Assembly (NCBI RefSeq): GCF_013215705.1
Contig: NZ_JABSQR010000044.1
Coordinates: 1-33,858 of the forward strand
DNA from: Moritella sp.
GTDB lineage: Bacteria > Pseudomonadota > Gammaproteobacteria > Enterobacterales > Moritellaceae
Direction: 5' to 3'
DNA: 33,858 nucleotides
This document shows, piece after piece, positions 1-7,952 of this stretch. The notes beneath the pieces are model-generated. The model had not been told where the DNA came from, ran no database searches, and was given only the letters and a program-made list of their open reading frames with translations. The translations under genes and the position numbers were made by a program. Position 1 is the first letter of the stretch; every line of letters begins with the position of its first letter.

Positions 1-1
1 T

Positions 2-37
2 AAACCAGCAGAAAATGAGCTGAAATTAGCGGCTTAA
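2..37 (+). CDS. C-terminal tail of a gene entering from the left (partial)
   Basis: The first bases read in one open frame as KPAENELKLAA followed by TAA, so an upstream gene on the + strand probably ends here, 75 bases before the HNH gene. Eleven residues are too few to identify a family. If real, it could be a partner in the same operon as the HNH gene. Low confidence, because a stretch this short can be open by chance. Confidence 0.2.
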   Translation, partial: KPAENELKLAA

Positions 38-112
38 TAACAACCCATCATTGCAACTATGTTGACATCGACCGATAGATTTAATGGAAAAGTTGAAAGA
101 TGAGAGTCAGTA

Positions 113-880
113 ATGGAGTATATTAAGCGCGGCGTAGAACCAACACTCCTTAAAGACAATAAAATAAAATGGACAAAATCTTGGGTCGATTTTTATGAAG
201 AAAAAAAAGATAAAGATGGGGGGTTAATCAAAGATAAAAAACCAAATGACTCACATTGGCTCAATGATAAAGTGCGGTTTGCTTTAATTTTAACATTTAA
301 AAACAACTGTGGATATTGCGGATGTTCTAGACCTACACCAAGGAGAGAAACGGATAGTAAAATTAGCCCTCGAGGCCATGTTGATCATTATAGAGCAAAA
401 GCAATACACCCTAGATTAACTTATGAGTGGACTAATTACATTTGGTCCTGTGAATCATGTAATACAGAGAAAGGTGAGTTTGATAATCCTGAATATCCAA
501 TACTAAATCCTTGTGATTTAAAAGATTGTAATCAATTAGAATTTATAATCGATACTGGAGAATACTGCTTAGCAAACAACCAAAAGCCTTATGACCTTCG
601 CTTTAAAAATACTGATATATCAACCATGCTTAATGCAAAAGAAATATCAGTTCAACGTCGTAATCGTGTTAAAACATTTAAGAGTTTCTTTAATACCATT
701 TCGACACTATTGAAAGTAGGCCAAAATAAATTATGTGAGCCACTAATAAATCAACACATTAGAAGTATTAAAGATGATTTAGAGGACCATAACTTCTATT
801 TTCTAATACAAAAAGAACAAAAATTGCTTCGGGAGAAGTACCCCGAAGTTACAAGACTTTTAGAGTGCAATGGTATTTAA
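113..880 (+). CDS. HNH endonuclease-like protein, possible defence nuclease
   Basis: A 255-residue soluble protein with a treble-clef HNH layout. A first zinc pair C66-x2-C69 (CGYC) is followed by the catalytic-type VDHYRAK segment at 90-96 (D91, H92), then a second pair C113-x2-C116 in WSCESCNTEKG at 111-121, where N117 fits the HNH asparagine. This arrangement resembles the TIGR02646/PtuB-like HNH proteins that accompany ATPases in anti-phage systems. The flanks (1-60 and 135-255) are charged and not recognised. The likely role is metal-dependent cleavage of nucleic acid in the cytoplasm; the target is unknown. It converges on the double-DUF262 gene with only 12 bases between the stop codons. 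DUF262 and HNH modules are classically fused in GmrSD type IV restriction enzymes, which suggests the two genes work together, but this is inference. Confidence 0.75.
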   Translation: MEYIKRGVEPTLLKDNKIKWTKSWVDFYEEKKDKDGGLIKDKKPNDSHWLNDKVRFALILTFKNNCGYCGCSRPTPRRETDSKISPRGHVDHYRAKAIHPRLTYEWTNYIWSCESCNTEKGEFDNPEYPILNPCDLKDCNQLEFIIDTGEYCLANNQKPYDLRFKNTDISTMLNAKEISVQRRNRVKTFKSFFNTISTLLKVGQNKLCEPLINQHIRSIKDDLEDHNFYFLIQKEQKLLREKYPEVTRLLECNGI

Positions 881-892
881 TAGGACTACAAA

Positions 893-3250
893 TCAAGCCC
901 ATTCAGACCAAAACTGTTCCACTAGGGCTTGAAATTTATTTTTCACTGTTTCATTTTCACTTATGTCTAACCTCTTGTTTATATCTATGAAATTTTTTAC
1001 TGACAAAAATATATCTTCTCTACAAGATTCTATTTTTTGAATATTTACTTCTGCTAGTAAAAGCCATAGCATATAGAACCCTCTTTGGTTTCTGGCCCTT
1101 GTTGTTAAACTGATAAGTTCATCAAACCTATCAGCCTTTTCCTTATTACCTATTTCAACACCAATAAGGTGAGACACCTTATTAATAAAATTTTCAACAT
1201 TATTAATACTAACAAGAGCTTTGTTATTTTTATCTTGATCGACTTCTACTGTATCTAACCAATAATCAATTTTAGGGTTTTCTACACGGAATGTAATTGG
1301 ATTTCCTGACGCCTGATATATCTGTATCGGCTCAAAAACACTAGTACACTCCGACTCAAAATCAACATAAGTTATTGATAACAAAAGTTCTTCTAACTTC
1401 ATTCGTTTGTCATCCATAATATAATAAAACCAGTGCCGATAATCATGCGCTAATTTTTTAATTTTTTTCATTACATCGGGAGCAGCATAGCTATTCCACA
1501 TCTCAAAGCTTGGATCTTTAATGTCGTATGATTTATCATTTAAACGAATAAATAAGTCAATCGGATCAAAATCGGGATTAGTATCTTCGTTGATATACAC
1601 AATACTTAGCTCAAAATCCCAGATTTTGTCCTGTAAAGCTTCATTAAGAGCTGAAAAATTATCTCCTCGATTCTCTCGTAAAATAGGTAATGTTTTCGCT
1701 AATTTAAAATTTTTATCTTTTTTAGAGTGCATGTCAGTTTTTGGCGTAACATCTTTTTCAAAAAGAATAGATTTAGCTTCTCCAATAAAACCTAGTATGC
1801 TTAGCAGTCTCTGCTGGCCGTCTACAACCTCGCAGATACCATCGTTACGCCTGTATATAAATATAGTAGGTAAAGGAATACCTAATAGTATACTTTCGAT
1901 TATCCCTGAAGCTTTTTTATTATTAATTACTTCTTGTCGTTGATAGGGAGGTCTTAATTGGTATTCATTATTAACCATTTTTAAAATAAGGTCTTCAACT
2001 GTTGTTGTTTCAGCTTCTTGCCTAGCCAGTCGCTGCTCTTTAAAATCGGAATCTTCATGAGTATTTTTCTTTCGGGAATTTCTTAAGTAGTCACTAAAGT
2101 TGATACCTGTTTTTAAATTAAAAAAGCTAGCTATTACTTTAAATCGTTCGGTGGTCGTTGATGAAAAACCTTTATCAGCACTGATAAATAAATTGATGTT
2201 TGATTTTATCTCTTTTGCTAATTCATCAATAAAGCTTGTAGTTAATATTGATTGTGACTCAATACCTTCATTTTCTACAACAGTTAAAGCCCAAAAAATG
2301 CATTGATATATTAACCATTCATTAACACCAATTTTTTCTTTCAATTGTTTTAAGGGGCTCATTTTATCTATTAATTTTTGAAGTTTTTCTTCTTGTAAAT
2401 CATTTAAACTATTTTCTGAATTATCACTTTCAATAAATTCTTTGAATAAATGCTCATTAACATCAGAACGCTCAGAAGTACTTGCATAAATATTAATAGG
2501 AAAATATGCAATTACAATTAAATCTCGCAACTTATTCATAGTTTTGTCTTGGCTACGATTTTCTGGTTTTATTTTTAAAAATAGATCGTTAAAATCATCA
2601 ACCCAATTATGTTCATTCTCAGAAATACTTCGTTTCATGAGGCTAGTAAAATTATCCATCTCATGACGAGCATTTTTTACTTCTACTTTTTTTAAAGGAG
2701 TAATACCCGTGTTATAGCGGCGAAATATTTCTTTGCTTATTTTATCTTCTAATCGTATTTGGGTGTCACTAACGTCATTTGGATTTTTACTTGAGAATTC
2801 AATGATTCTTAATGTGGTGTTATCAAATGCACGACGATATTTTTCATTTTTATCTGCTTTACCGTCACCATCGACTAGGTCTTCATACTTCTTACCGGAT
2901 AAGTTTTTTAGTTTACTTAAACCATTTTTTCGAAGGGAAAACACTCCTGCTTTAAATCGTTCTATCGTTTCATACCTTTGACGACCATCGATAACCTCTA
3001 AAGTTTTCTTATCGTGAGCATGAATAAATAAGATTATAGGTGGAATCTCAACACCCAATAATATACTTTCAATAAAGAAGGTGGCTTTTTCTTCATTCCA
3101 AACGTAATTACGTTGATATGGAGCCTCATAATCTATTTTTTTACGACGAGAAGTTGATAAGGTATCAATGGATTGCGAAGTGGAACGAATGTGGAGGTTT
3201 TCTGCCATCTCAGTTTTGAATTGCTTGTTTATTTCCCGATTATTCGCCAT
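893..3250 (-). CDS. Double-DUF262 protein (GmrS-like, two tandem domains)
   Basis: A 785-residue protein with two copies of the DUF262 (ParB/Srx-fold, GmrS-type) core. Copy one has PYQRNYVW at 44-51, the helix FFIESILLG at 58-66 and IDGRQR at 87-92. Copy two has PPYQRQ at 434-439, IIESILLG at 450-457 and VDGQQR at 476-481. Both keep the D-G-x-Q-R signature expected for nucleotide binding or hydrolysis. About 240 mostly helical residues separate them, and a helical tail of roughly 150 residues follows the second. I see no C-terminal DUF1524 (HNH) nuclease such as GmrD-type fusions carry, so cleavage may be supplied by the convergent HNH gene. The start at 3250 is the first ATG; its ribosome site is weak. 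By analogy to GmrSD it may recognise modified phage DNA, but no substrate can be read from sequence. Confidence 0.75.
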   Translation of the reverse strand: MANNREINKQFKTEMAENLHIRSTSQSIDTLSTSRRKKIDYEAPYQRNYVWNEEKATFFIESILLGVEIPPIILFIHAHDKKTLEVIDGRQRYETIERFKAGVFSLRKNGLSKLKNLSGKKYEDLVDGDGKADKNEKYRRAFDNTTLRIIEFSSKNPNDVSDTQIRLEDKISKEIFRRYNTGITPLKKVEVKNARHEMDNFTSLMKRSISENEHNWVDDFNDLFLKIKPENRSQDKTMNKLRDLIVIAYFPINIYASTSERSDVNEHLFKEFIESDNSENSLNDLQEEKLQKLIDKMSPLKQLKEKIGVNEWLIYQCIFWALTVVENEGIESQSILTTSFIDELAKEIKSNINLFISADKGFSSTTTERFKVIASFFNLKTGINFSDYLRNSRKKNTHEDSDFKEQRLARQEAETTTVEDLILKMVNNEYQLRPPYQRQEVINNKKASGIIESILLGIPLPTIFIYRRNDGICEVVDGQQRLLSILGFIGEAKSILFEKDVTPKTDMHSKKDKNFKLAKTLPILRENRGDNFSALNEALQDKIWDFELSIVYINEDTNPDFDPIDLFIRLNDKSYDIKDPSFEMWNSYAAPDVMKKIKKLAHDYRHWFYYIMDDKRMKLEELLLSITYVDFESECTSVFEPIQIYQASGNPITFRVENPKIDYWLDTVEVDQDKNNKALVSINNVENFINKVSHLIGVEIGNKEKADRFDELISLTTRARNQRGFYMLWLLLAEVNIQKIESCREDIFLSVKNFIDINKRLDISENETVKNKFQALVEQFWSEWA

Positions 3251-3721
3251 ATGAAAGCCTGTCCATTGATTGAAAGAATAAATTATAAAGTAATGGCATT
3301 ATAACACTATTATTATTTTAATTGTTCCGTATTCGCACGTTACATAATGAAGATATCTCTTAACTAAAAGCCAAAACACTGTATCTAAGAAACCGGAGGG
3401 TAGACTGTAAATCATCATATTTATCGCGAAAAGACCGCAAAACGCAATTCGATATTAACTAATGACACATACGATTCATCTAAAAAACCTGAAATTTGCA
3501 AATACTAAGTATTTCACAACTAGTTAATAGTTAGTGCTGGAACAAAGGTATTAAAGTAAAAGTTTTAACTCAAACCTGAGTAGATCAGAGACTAAGTTTT
3601 AATCCGGCTATTTTCAACGTACTAACGCAGAGCTAGGTCAAGGTCAATCTGTATCGTTCCGATTCCAAATATTTTCAAACATATATTACCTCTATGAACC
3701 CACTCTCAGAGGATTAAAATA
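3251..3721. other. Intergenic region, 471 bases
   Basis: AT-rich DNA between the divergent double-DUF262 and recombinase genes. It should hold both promoters. I see no convincing open frame, hairpin terminator or long repeat. The recombinase ribosome site AGAGGA lies at its right end. Confidence 0.5.
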
Positions 3722-4282
3722 ATGGCAGAAGTACAAGCAGTAAAAGATCTGGATAAGGTAAAATTAATTAGTCATTTATTAGAGCGACGTTATAGCAAGC
3801 AGATGGCAGACGTGTGGAATATAGGTTTAAATTTAGCATTGAGGATATCTGATTTATTATCAGTTAAATTTAATGATATCCATGACGATAGATTGTTAAT
3901 TAAAGAATCAAAAACAGGCAAGCTCGCCAATATTCAACTTAATCAAAAAGCCTTAACCACAATTCAGCTGATACAAACTAAACATCCTTGTCATGTTTAT
4001 TTGTTTCAATCCTACCGTAATCAGCAAGCTATCAACAAAACCCCTAAACCACTTACTAGACGCGCTGTATCAGAAGCCTTTGCGATGATAGGTAAAGAAG
4101 TTAATATTGCGCTAGGGACACACTCGATGCGTAAAACGCGAGGATACCACCTTTATCAAAACACTAAAGATATTGCCCGTGTGATGAAAATGCTTCGCCA
4201 CTCATCTGAAGGTGTCACGCTGCGTTATATTGGTATTACCCAGGATGATGTTGATAAGGATTTTGTGGATTTAGAAATTTAG
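3722..4282 (+). CDS. Minimal tyrosine recombinase/integrase (catalytic domain only)
   Basis: A 186-residue protein that is essentially the catalytic domain of a tyrosine recombinase. The full set is visible: R41 (LALRISDLL), K64 (ESKTGK), H134-x2-R137 (THSMRK), H160 (LRHSSEG) and the nucleophile Y169 (TLRYIG). Typical phage integrases of 300-400 residues carry an N-terminal arm- and core-binding domain; here only about 15 residues precede the catalytic domain. The size recalls FimB/FimE-type recombinases, which invert or exchange short segments. An AGAGGA ribosome site lies 9 bases before the ATG. Nothing adjacent identifies its att site or substrate. It lies between a possible defence pair and an IS remnant, which fits an integrated or rearranging accessory region. 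All catalytic residues are present, so it may be active. Confidence 0.85.
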   Translation: MAEVQAVKDLDKVKLISHLLERRYSKQMADVWNIGLNLALRISDLLSVKFNDIHDDRLLIKESKTGKLANIQLNQKALTTIQLIQTKHPCHVYLFQSYRNQQAINKTPKPLTRRAVSEAFAMIGKEVNIALGTHSMRKTRGYHLYQNTKDIARVMKMLRHSSEGVTLRYIGITQDDVDKDFVDLEI

Positions 4283-4319
4283 TCACGCTGTTTATTACTC
4301 TCCACCAGCATAAATAAAC

Positions 4320-4350
4320 CAACTACCCAATTTATGATAATGGGTAGTTG
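4320..4350 (+). terminator. Hairpin after the recombinase gene
   Basis: A perfect 10-base inverted repeat (CAACTACCCA / TGGGTAGTTG, 11-base loop) lies 38 bases after the recombinase stop. No T-run follows on either strand, so it is a weak intrinsic terminator candidate and could equally be a protein or recombinase site. Confidence 0.35.
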
Positions 4351-4641
4351 AAACCCCTTTCACCCTCCAATTACCCCATCTGAAGTTCTCAAATCCCCAT
4401 TTCACATCAGAAAGGAAGCTGACAACAACTGATGCCATGCATTAAATGAAGTATGCCAAGTTTGATTTAATGATATGCAATATTGATTATTATGATTTTA
4501 TTCGGCTTATAGCTACTAGCATTACCGCCATATCTAGTGGTGTATTTTACAGAAAAAGCATGTTAAACCCATGAGTTAGATACATTTTTAATTCTTATCA
4601 GTTGCTTATGAAAACCAACAGCAATATTTATAAGTTACAGT
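4351..4641. other. Intergenic region before the IS remnant
   Basis: AT-rich stretch between the hairpin and the left end of the decayed insertion sequence. I see no open frame with a plausible ribosome site and no notable repeat. Confidence 0.4.
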
Positions 4642-4659
4642 GGCGTTGTTGACTAAATC
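4642..4659 (+). repeat. Left terminal inverted repeat of the IS903-type remnant
   Basis: Eighteen bases, GGCGTTGTTGACTAAATC, match the recalled IS903 terminal repeat at 16 of 18 positions. They stand at the expected distance upstream of the transposase start. Confidence 0.7.
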
Positions 4660-4720
4660 AAGGAACCTTTCGTAAATCTTGTGATCCGATCATTACCTCG
4701 GATTTAAAAAGATTTATCTG

Positions 4721-5045
4721 ATGGGTAATTCGAAGAACAAAGTCACAAACTATCCAGAGTATACTCGTGCGTTAACTCAACGTGGTTCAATTACATTTTG
4801 GGTAGACGAATCTGCCATAGAGGCATGGACTTGCACTAAACACCACAGAAAGCGTGGTCGAGGATTTCAACTCTCTGATGTCGATATTGAAACTGCGTAA
4901 TGGTGAAAGGCGTGTTTTCGCTACCATTACGCTCGTTACAGGCTTTATCTATTCCGTTTTTTCTCTGATGAATGTGCCACTGCGTAGTCCCAATTATTCG
5001 AGCATAAGTAAACGAGCCAAAACAATTGGAACTGACTGCAATTAA
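4721..5045 (+). pseudogene. IS5-family (IS903-group) transposase, frameshifted 5' fragment
   Basis: From the ATG at 4721 the frame reads MGNSKNKVTNYPEYTRALTQ and continues through RGSITFWVDESAIEAW, the N-terminal signature of IS903-group DDE transposases. The frame then stops at GCGTAATGG. Restoring one base there gives ALMVKGVFSLPLRSLQ, and a second one-base shift near 4943 restores FIYSVFSLMNVPLRSP and the ISKRAK segment. Homology ends soon after, before the catalytic DDE residues. The piece covers roughly 105 of about 310 residues. Two frameshifts plus a 3' truncation make it non-functional. Confidence 0.85.
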
Positions 5046-5076
5046 GTTAAGATTATCCTATGTCGAACGGAACTCG

Positions 5077-5961
5077 TTAATTAATCTTCGCTAGTTTTGG
5101 CGTCATCGCAGGTTGTCTGAATAAATAGATCGAACCTATAACCATACACGAGCCCAACACTGTTGTTACTGTGATGGTGGTGCCGAAGGCCATATAATCA
5201 AATACCATCGTTAGAATAGGCACAAGGTAGAACAATACACTGACACTGCTGGCTGAATCTTTGGTCAGCATATACAGAAGTAACAAGACAGCACCTGTCG
5301 AGACCACGCCAATCATCCATGCAGCAGAAATTATAAACTGTGTTGTCCAATGTATTTCCCAGCCAACCGACGATGAAATAACCATAAAGATGCATGCAGC
5401 GATAGCATTTTGAACTAATGCTGATGCAATAGGATGAACTTGAATCTTTTTTTGATACACAGAGCCCGTAGTAATGGCCAATACCGCCGCAACAGCAAAC
5501 AGCAGCCCTAAAAATGTAATGTGGCTAACATCTCTTGCTCCATATACAGCAATAATTAATCCTGCAAAACCTAATGTAAGCATAAGATAACTTTTTAATG
5601 AGAGATCTTCTTTACTAAAAAATGGTGTTAATAGGGGTTGTAACCCCAGTACCATAGCCACTATTCCAGGAGAAAGCTTATAATTAATGGCCAGAAAGTA
5701 ACTACCTTGATAACACACCTGTAATAGCAAACCGGACAATAATAGTTTTATTAGAATAGGGAGCGGTAATTTGGCCAATGAAGTAAATTGTGATCCTCGC
5801 CAGAATATGGCAATGATGGTAATCAATACTAATGCACCAGTGGCCCGTAATGTAAGGAATGACCAGACCGATGCATCTTCTAATCCCATTTTCACGAAAA
5901 TAGCGCCACTGCTCCACATGAGAAGAAAGAGTATTGGTGAGAGTTTATCTAGATTTAGCAT
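5077..5961 (-). CDS. EamA/DMT-family inner-membrane exporter
   Basis: A 294-residue, very hydrophobic protein with about ten predicted membrane helices in two EamA halves (about residues 8-140 and 150-285). The N-terminal LLMWSSGAIFVKMGL is typical of the drug/metabolite transporter superfamily, whose members often export amino acids or metabolites. The ATG at 5961 follows GGGGAT by 7 bases. It lies 16 bases downstream of the hydroxylase gene on the same strand, so the two are very probably co-transcribed, and a divergent LysR regulator sits beyond. Inference: it may export the hydroxylated amino acid or its relatives. The substrate cannot be read from sequence. Confidence 0.8.
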   Translation of the reverse strand: MLNLDKLSPILFLLMWSSGAIFVKMGLEDASVWSFLTLRATGALVLITIIAIFWRGSQFTSLAKLPLPILIKLLLSGLLLQVCYQGSYFLAINYKLSPGIVAMVLGLQPLLTPFFSKEDLSLKSYLMLTLGFAGLIIAVYGARDVSHITFLGLLFAVAAVLAITTGSVYQKKIQVHPIASALVQNAIAACIFMVISSSVGWEIHWTTQFIISAAWMIGVVSTGAVLLLLYMLTKDSASSVSVLFYLVPILTMVFDYMAFGTTITVTTVLGSCMVIGSIYLFRQPAMTPKLAKIN

Positions 5962-5977
5962 CGCTCTATCCCCTATG

Positions 5978-6931
5978 TTATGCAGCCCAAGAATTAATAG
6001 TGAAGCGTTCGTTCATTTCACGGTGCTCGATTAGGTAGCGTTTCATTTGTTGGCTTTTAATGACAAGATCATCATCATTGGTACGTTTTGCCGCTTCAAT
6101 CAACCAGTCATATGCTTCACGCACTGTTAGTTTGTGCGTGAAATGGAATTTTGACAACGTGAAAACAAGATCTCGGAATGTGTATTTGTTCATCAACCCG
6201 GACACGTTCGCGATGATTCGTTCTTTCGTTATTTCATTCATCGGTTCACGCGAAATATAAGTTGGCTGAGCTTCAAAGTCGATATCTGCATTTTGGTTGA
6301 AGATGACTCTTTCATCGATACCATGCTCTAAAACGAAGTCAAAGCATAAGAACATCCGGCTGTTAGTTGAAAAGTTAATGGCAGCATGGTCTATTGCTGC
6401 ATCAAGAAACCATACTTCTCCCGGTTGCATTTGGAACACGCCACTTTCATCAGAGTGGAAAGATTCTAAGTTTTTTTCAATCGCGATAAATACGCGGTAG
6501 TAGCGAACATTTGTTTCTAGTTCTACAAAATCGCGGTGTGGCATTACCATACCATCAATCAAATTGCGTGCACGTACCATGCGAAGGTATTTAGAATTGA
6601 AGACTTCATTAATTAAACGCTGAATGGTTGGGCAATTATTCATGTATTCAGTTGGGACGCAAGTTTGTGCATCACGATACTGAGAATCTTCTGCAACACC
6701 TGAGGCATTATACAATGATAGGTTCTTCCAATATCCTTGTCCGAACTCATCGTATTCTTCTCTTTGCTTTGGAATGGCATTAAGAAAGTTGATTTCGTCT
6801 TCTAATTTACAGTCGTTTTTCCCATCGTTTTCAACTTCCGTGTTACTTGCAGGGGAATCATTATTTCCCCGTTGCTTTTCGATAAATTGGAAACGTGCTA
6901 AATCGATTTTACCAAGGATGTGCGAAGCCAT
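5978..6931 (-). CDS. Fe(II)/2-oxoglutarate hydroxylase, proline cis-4-hydroxylase-like
   Basis: A 317-residue aspartyl/asparaginyl beta-hydroxylase-fold dioxygenase. The iron triad is clear: H132 and D134 in MPHRDFVEL and H182 in LDAAIDHAAINF, with R192 (NSRMFLCFDF) placed to bind 2-oxoglutarate. The opening SHILGKIDLARFQF and the C-terminal FRDLVFTLSKFHFTHKL with YDWLIEAAKR resemble the bacterial L-proline cis-4-hydroxylases (Mesorhizobium type, about 280 residues), so free proline or a related amino acid is the best guess. Residues 20-45 form a polar extra segment. The ATG at 6931 has AGG 9 bases upstream. It forms an operon with the EamA exporter and is divergent from the LysR gene. Substrate and regiochemistry are inferred by likeness; a peptide substrate is not excluded. 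Confidence 0.75.
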   Translation of the reverse strand: MASHILGKIDLARFQFIEKQRGNNDSPASNTEVENDGKNDCKLEDEINFLNAIPKQREEYDEFGQGYWKNLSLYNASGVAEDSQYRDAQTCVPTEYMNNCPTIQRLINEVFNSKYLRMVRARNLIDGMVMPHRDFVELETNVRYYRVFIAIEKNLESFHSDESGVFQMQPGEVWFLDAAIDHAAINFSTNSRMFLCFDFVLEHGIDERVIFNQNADIDFEAQPTYISREPMNEITKERIIANVSGLMNKYTFRDLVFTLSKFHFTHKLTVREAYDWLIEAAKRTNDDDLVIKSQQMKRYLIEHREMNERFTINSWAA

Positions 6932-6986
6932 AAATCTATACCTTTTTTGTTTTTATTTATTTTAAATTGAAGTATTTTTTTTCAAC

Positions 6987-7013
6987 TGCTAAATTAGCAT
7001 TGCAATTAGCATT
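6987..7013. promoter_or_regulatory. LysR operator candidate: TTAGCA palindrome plus direct repeat
   Basis: TGCTAA-A-TTAGCA (6987-6999) is a perfect 13-base interrupted palindrome. TTAGCATT is then repeated 12 bases on (6994-7001 and 7006-7013). It sits in the 139-base gap between the divergent hydroxylase and LysR starts, where a LysR-family regulator normally binds, and it fits the T-N11-A style of LysR boxes. Binding is inferred. Confidence 0.55.
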
Positions 7014-7070
7014 ACAAAAATTAATAATATTGATCAGTTAAATCACAAACATTGATACAACGGCGGAAAT

Positions 7071-7952
7071 ATGAACTTCGACACATCTCAGTTAAGATCA
7101 TTTGTGACAGTGGCAGAGCTTAAGAGCTTTTCAAAATCTTCTGAGCGTTTGTGTCGAGTTCAATCTGCAATCAGCCAGCAGATTCAGAAGTTAGAAAAAC
7201 AGCTAAATGCTATTTTGTTTATACGGAATCGCAACGGTGTGACGTTGACGGCTCAAGGGGAACGGTTACTGCCCTATGCAGTAAAAATGCTGTCTATCAA
7301 TGACGAGGCGGTTTCGGCTTTATGCGAAAATCAACCAAAAGGTTGGTTACGTGTAGGCACGTCAGATACTTACGCCACCTGTTTTTTGAAAGACATACTG
7401 ATGTCGTGTTCAGAGCGCTACCCTGGGTTACAAATTGAAGTACATTGTGGTTACAGCGAATCTATTTGGACTATGTATGAAAAAGGACAGTTAGATATAG
7501 TGCTGACACAATGTTGTCCAAGTAATATCAACAGTGAAACGTTACACGTAGAACCCTTACTGTGGATGTGCTCGCGTACGTCTGACGTTTATAAAAAGAC
7601 ACCCGTGCCGCTCGCTTTATTCTCTAAAGGTTGTGCTGATCGTGAAATAGCCTTAAATGGATTAGTACAAGTAGGAAAGGATTATACGATGGGTTTCCAC
7701 AGCTCCAGCCATGCGGGTATTCTGGCTGCAGTATCATCGGGGTATTATGTTTCAGCAATACTGGCGAGTACCTCTAATCAAGATTTCAAAGTATTAACTG
7801 AAACCGATGGATTTCCCCCTTTGGGTAATTTAGAAATTTCGATGGCGTATAATGATCATGCTGATAACTCCCTTACTCAGATGTTTGCCTGCGTGGTTAG
7901 AGAGTATTTCCGTTGGTCCCGTAGTCGTAAACACCAGTTGAAAGTTGTTTAA
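7071..7952 (+). CDS. LysR-family regulator of the hydroxylase/exporter operon
   Basis: A 293-residue LysR-type transcription factor. The winged helix-turn-helix is at about residues 1-62, with the recognition region SKSSERLCRVQSAISQQIQK and the conserved LFIRNRNGVTLTAQGERLLP. An effector-binding domain follows from about 88 (LRVGTSDTYATCFLKDIL). It is transcribed divergently from the hydroxylase-EamA operon with a palindromic operator candidate between them, the usual layout for a regulator responding to a substrate or product of its neighbours. The ATG is preceded by GGAAAT. The effector is unknown; a free amino acid is a reasonable guess. Confidence 0.85.
   Translation: MNFDTSQLRSFVTVAELKSFSKSSERLCRVQSAISQQIQKLEKQLNAILFIRNRNGVTLTAQGERLLPYAVKMLSINDEAVSALCENQPKGWLRVGTSDTYATCFLKDILMSCSERYPGLQIEVHCGYSESIWTMYEKGQLDIVLTQCCPSNINSETLHVEPLLWMCSRTSDVYKKTPVPLALFSKGCADREIALNGLVQVGKDYTMGFHSSSHAGILAAVSSGYYVSAILASTSNQDFKVLTETDGFPPLGNLEISMAYNDHADNSLTQMFACVVREYFRWSRSRKHQLKVV

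Larger units (their letters stand above)
4642..5045 (+). mobile_element. Remnant of an IS5-family (IS903-type) insertion sequence
   Basis: The left end starts with GGCGTTGTTGACTAAATC, close to the IS903 terminal repeat as I recall it (GGCTTTGTTGAATAAATC). A transposase start follows 61 bases later. Homology ends near 5045, about a third of the way through a normal IS903-type element, and no right terminal repeat is seen between there and the next gene. This is a dead left-end fragment. Confidence 0.75.

Noticed and set aside
1-50. Possible tmRNA tag-reading segment (ends LAA then TAATAA)
   Set aside because: The tail resembles the ssrA tag ending, but no tRNA-like 3' end or pseudoknot sequence follows and the HNH gene starts soon after.
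1521-2981. Open frames opposite the double-DUF262 gene
   Set aside because: They are antisense readings without ribosome sites and their residue content is that of shadow frames.
4854-5045. Open frame of 63 residues as a separate gene
   Set aside because: Its second half is the shifted frame of the IS903-type transposase; the first half is out of frame noise.
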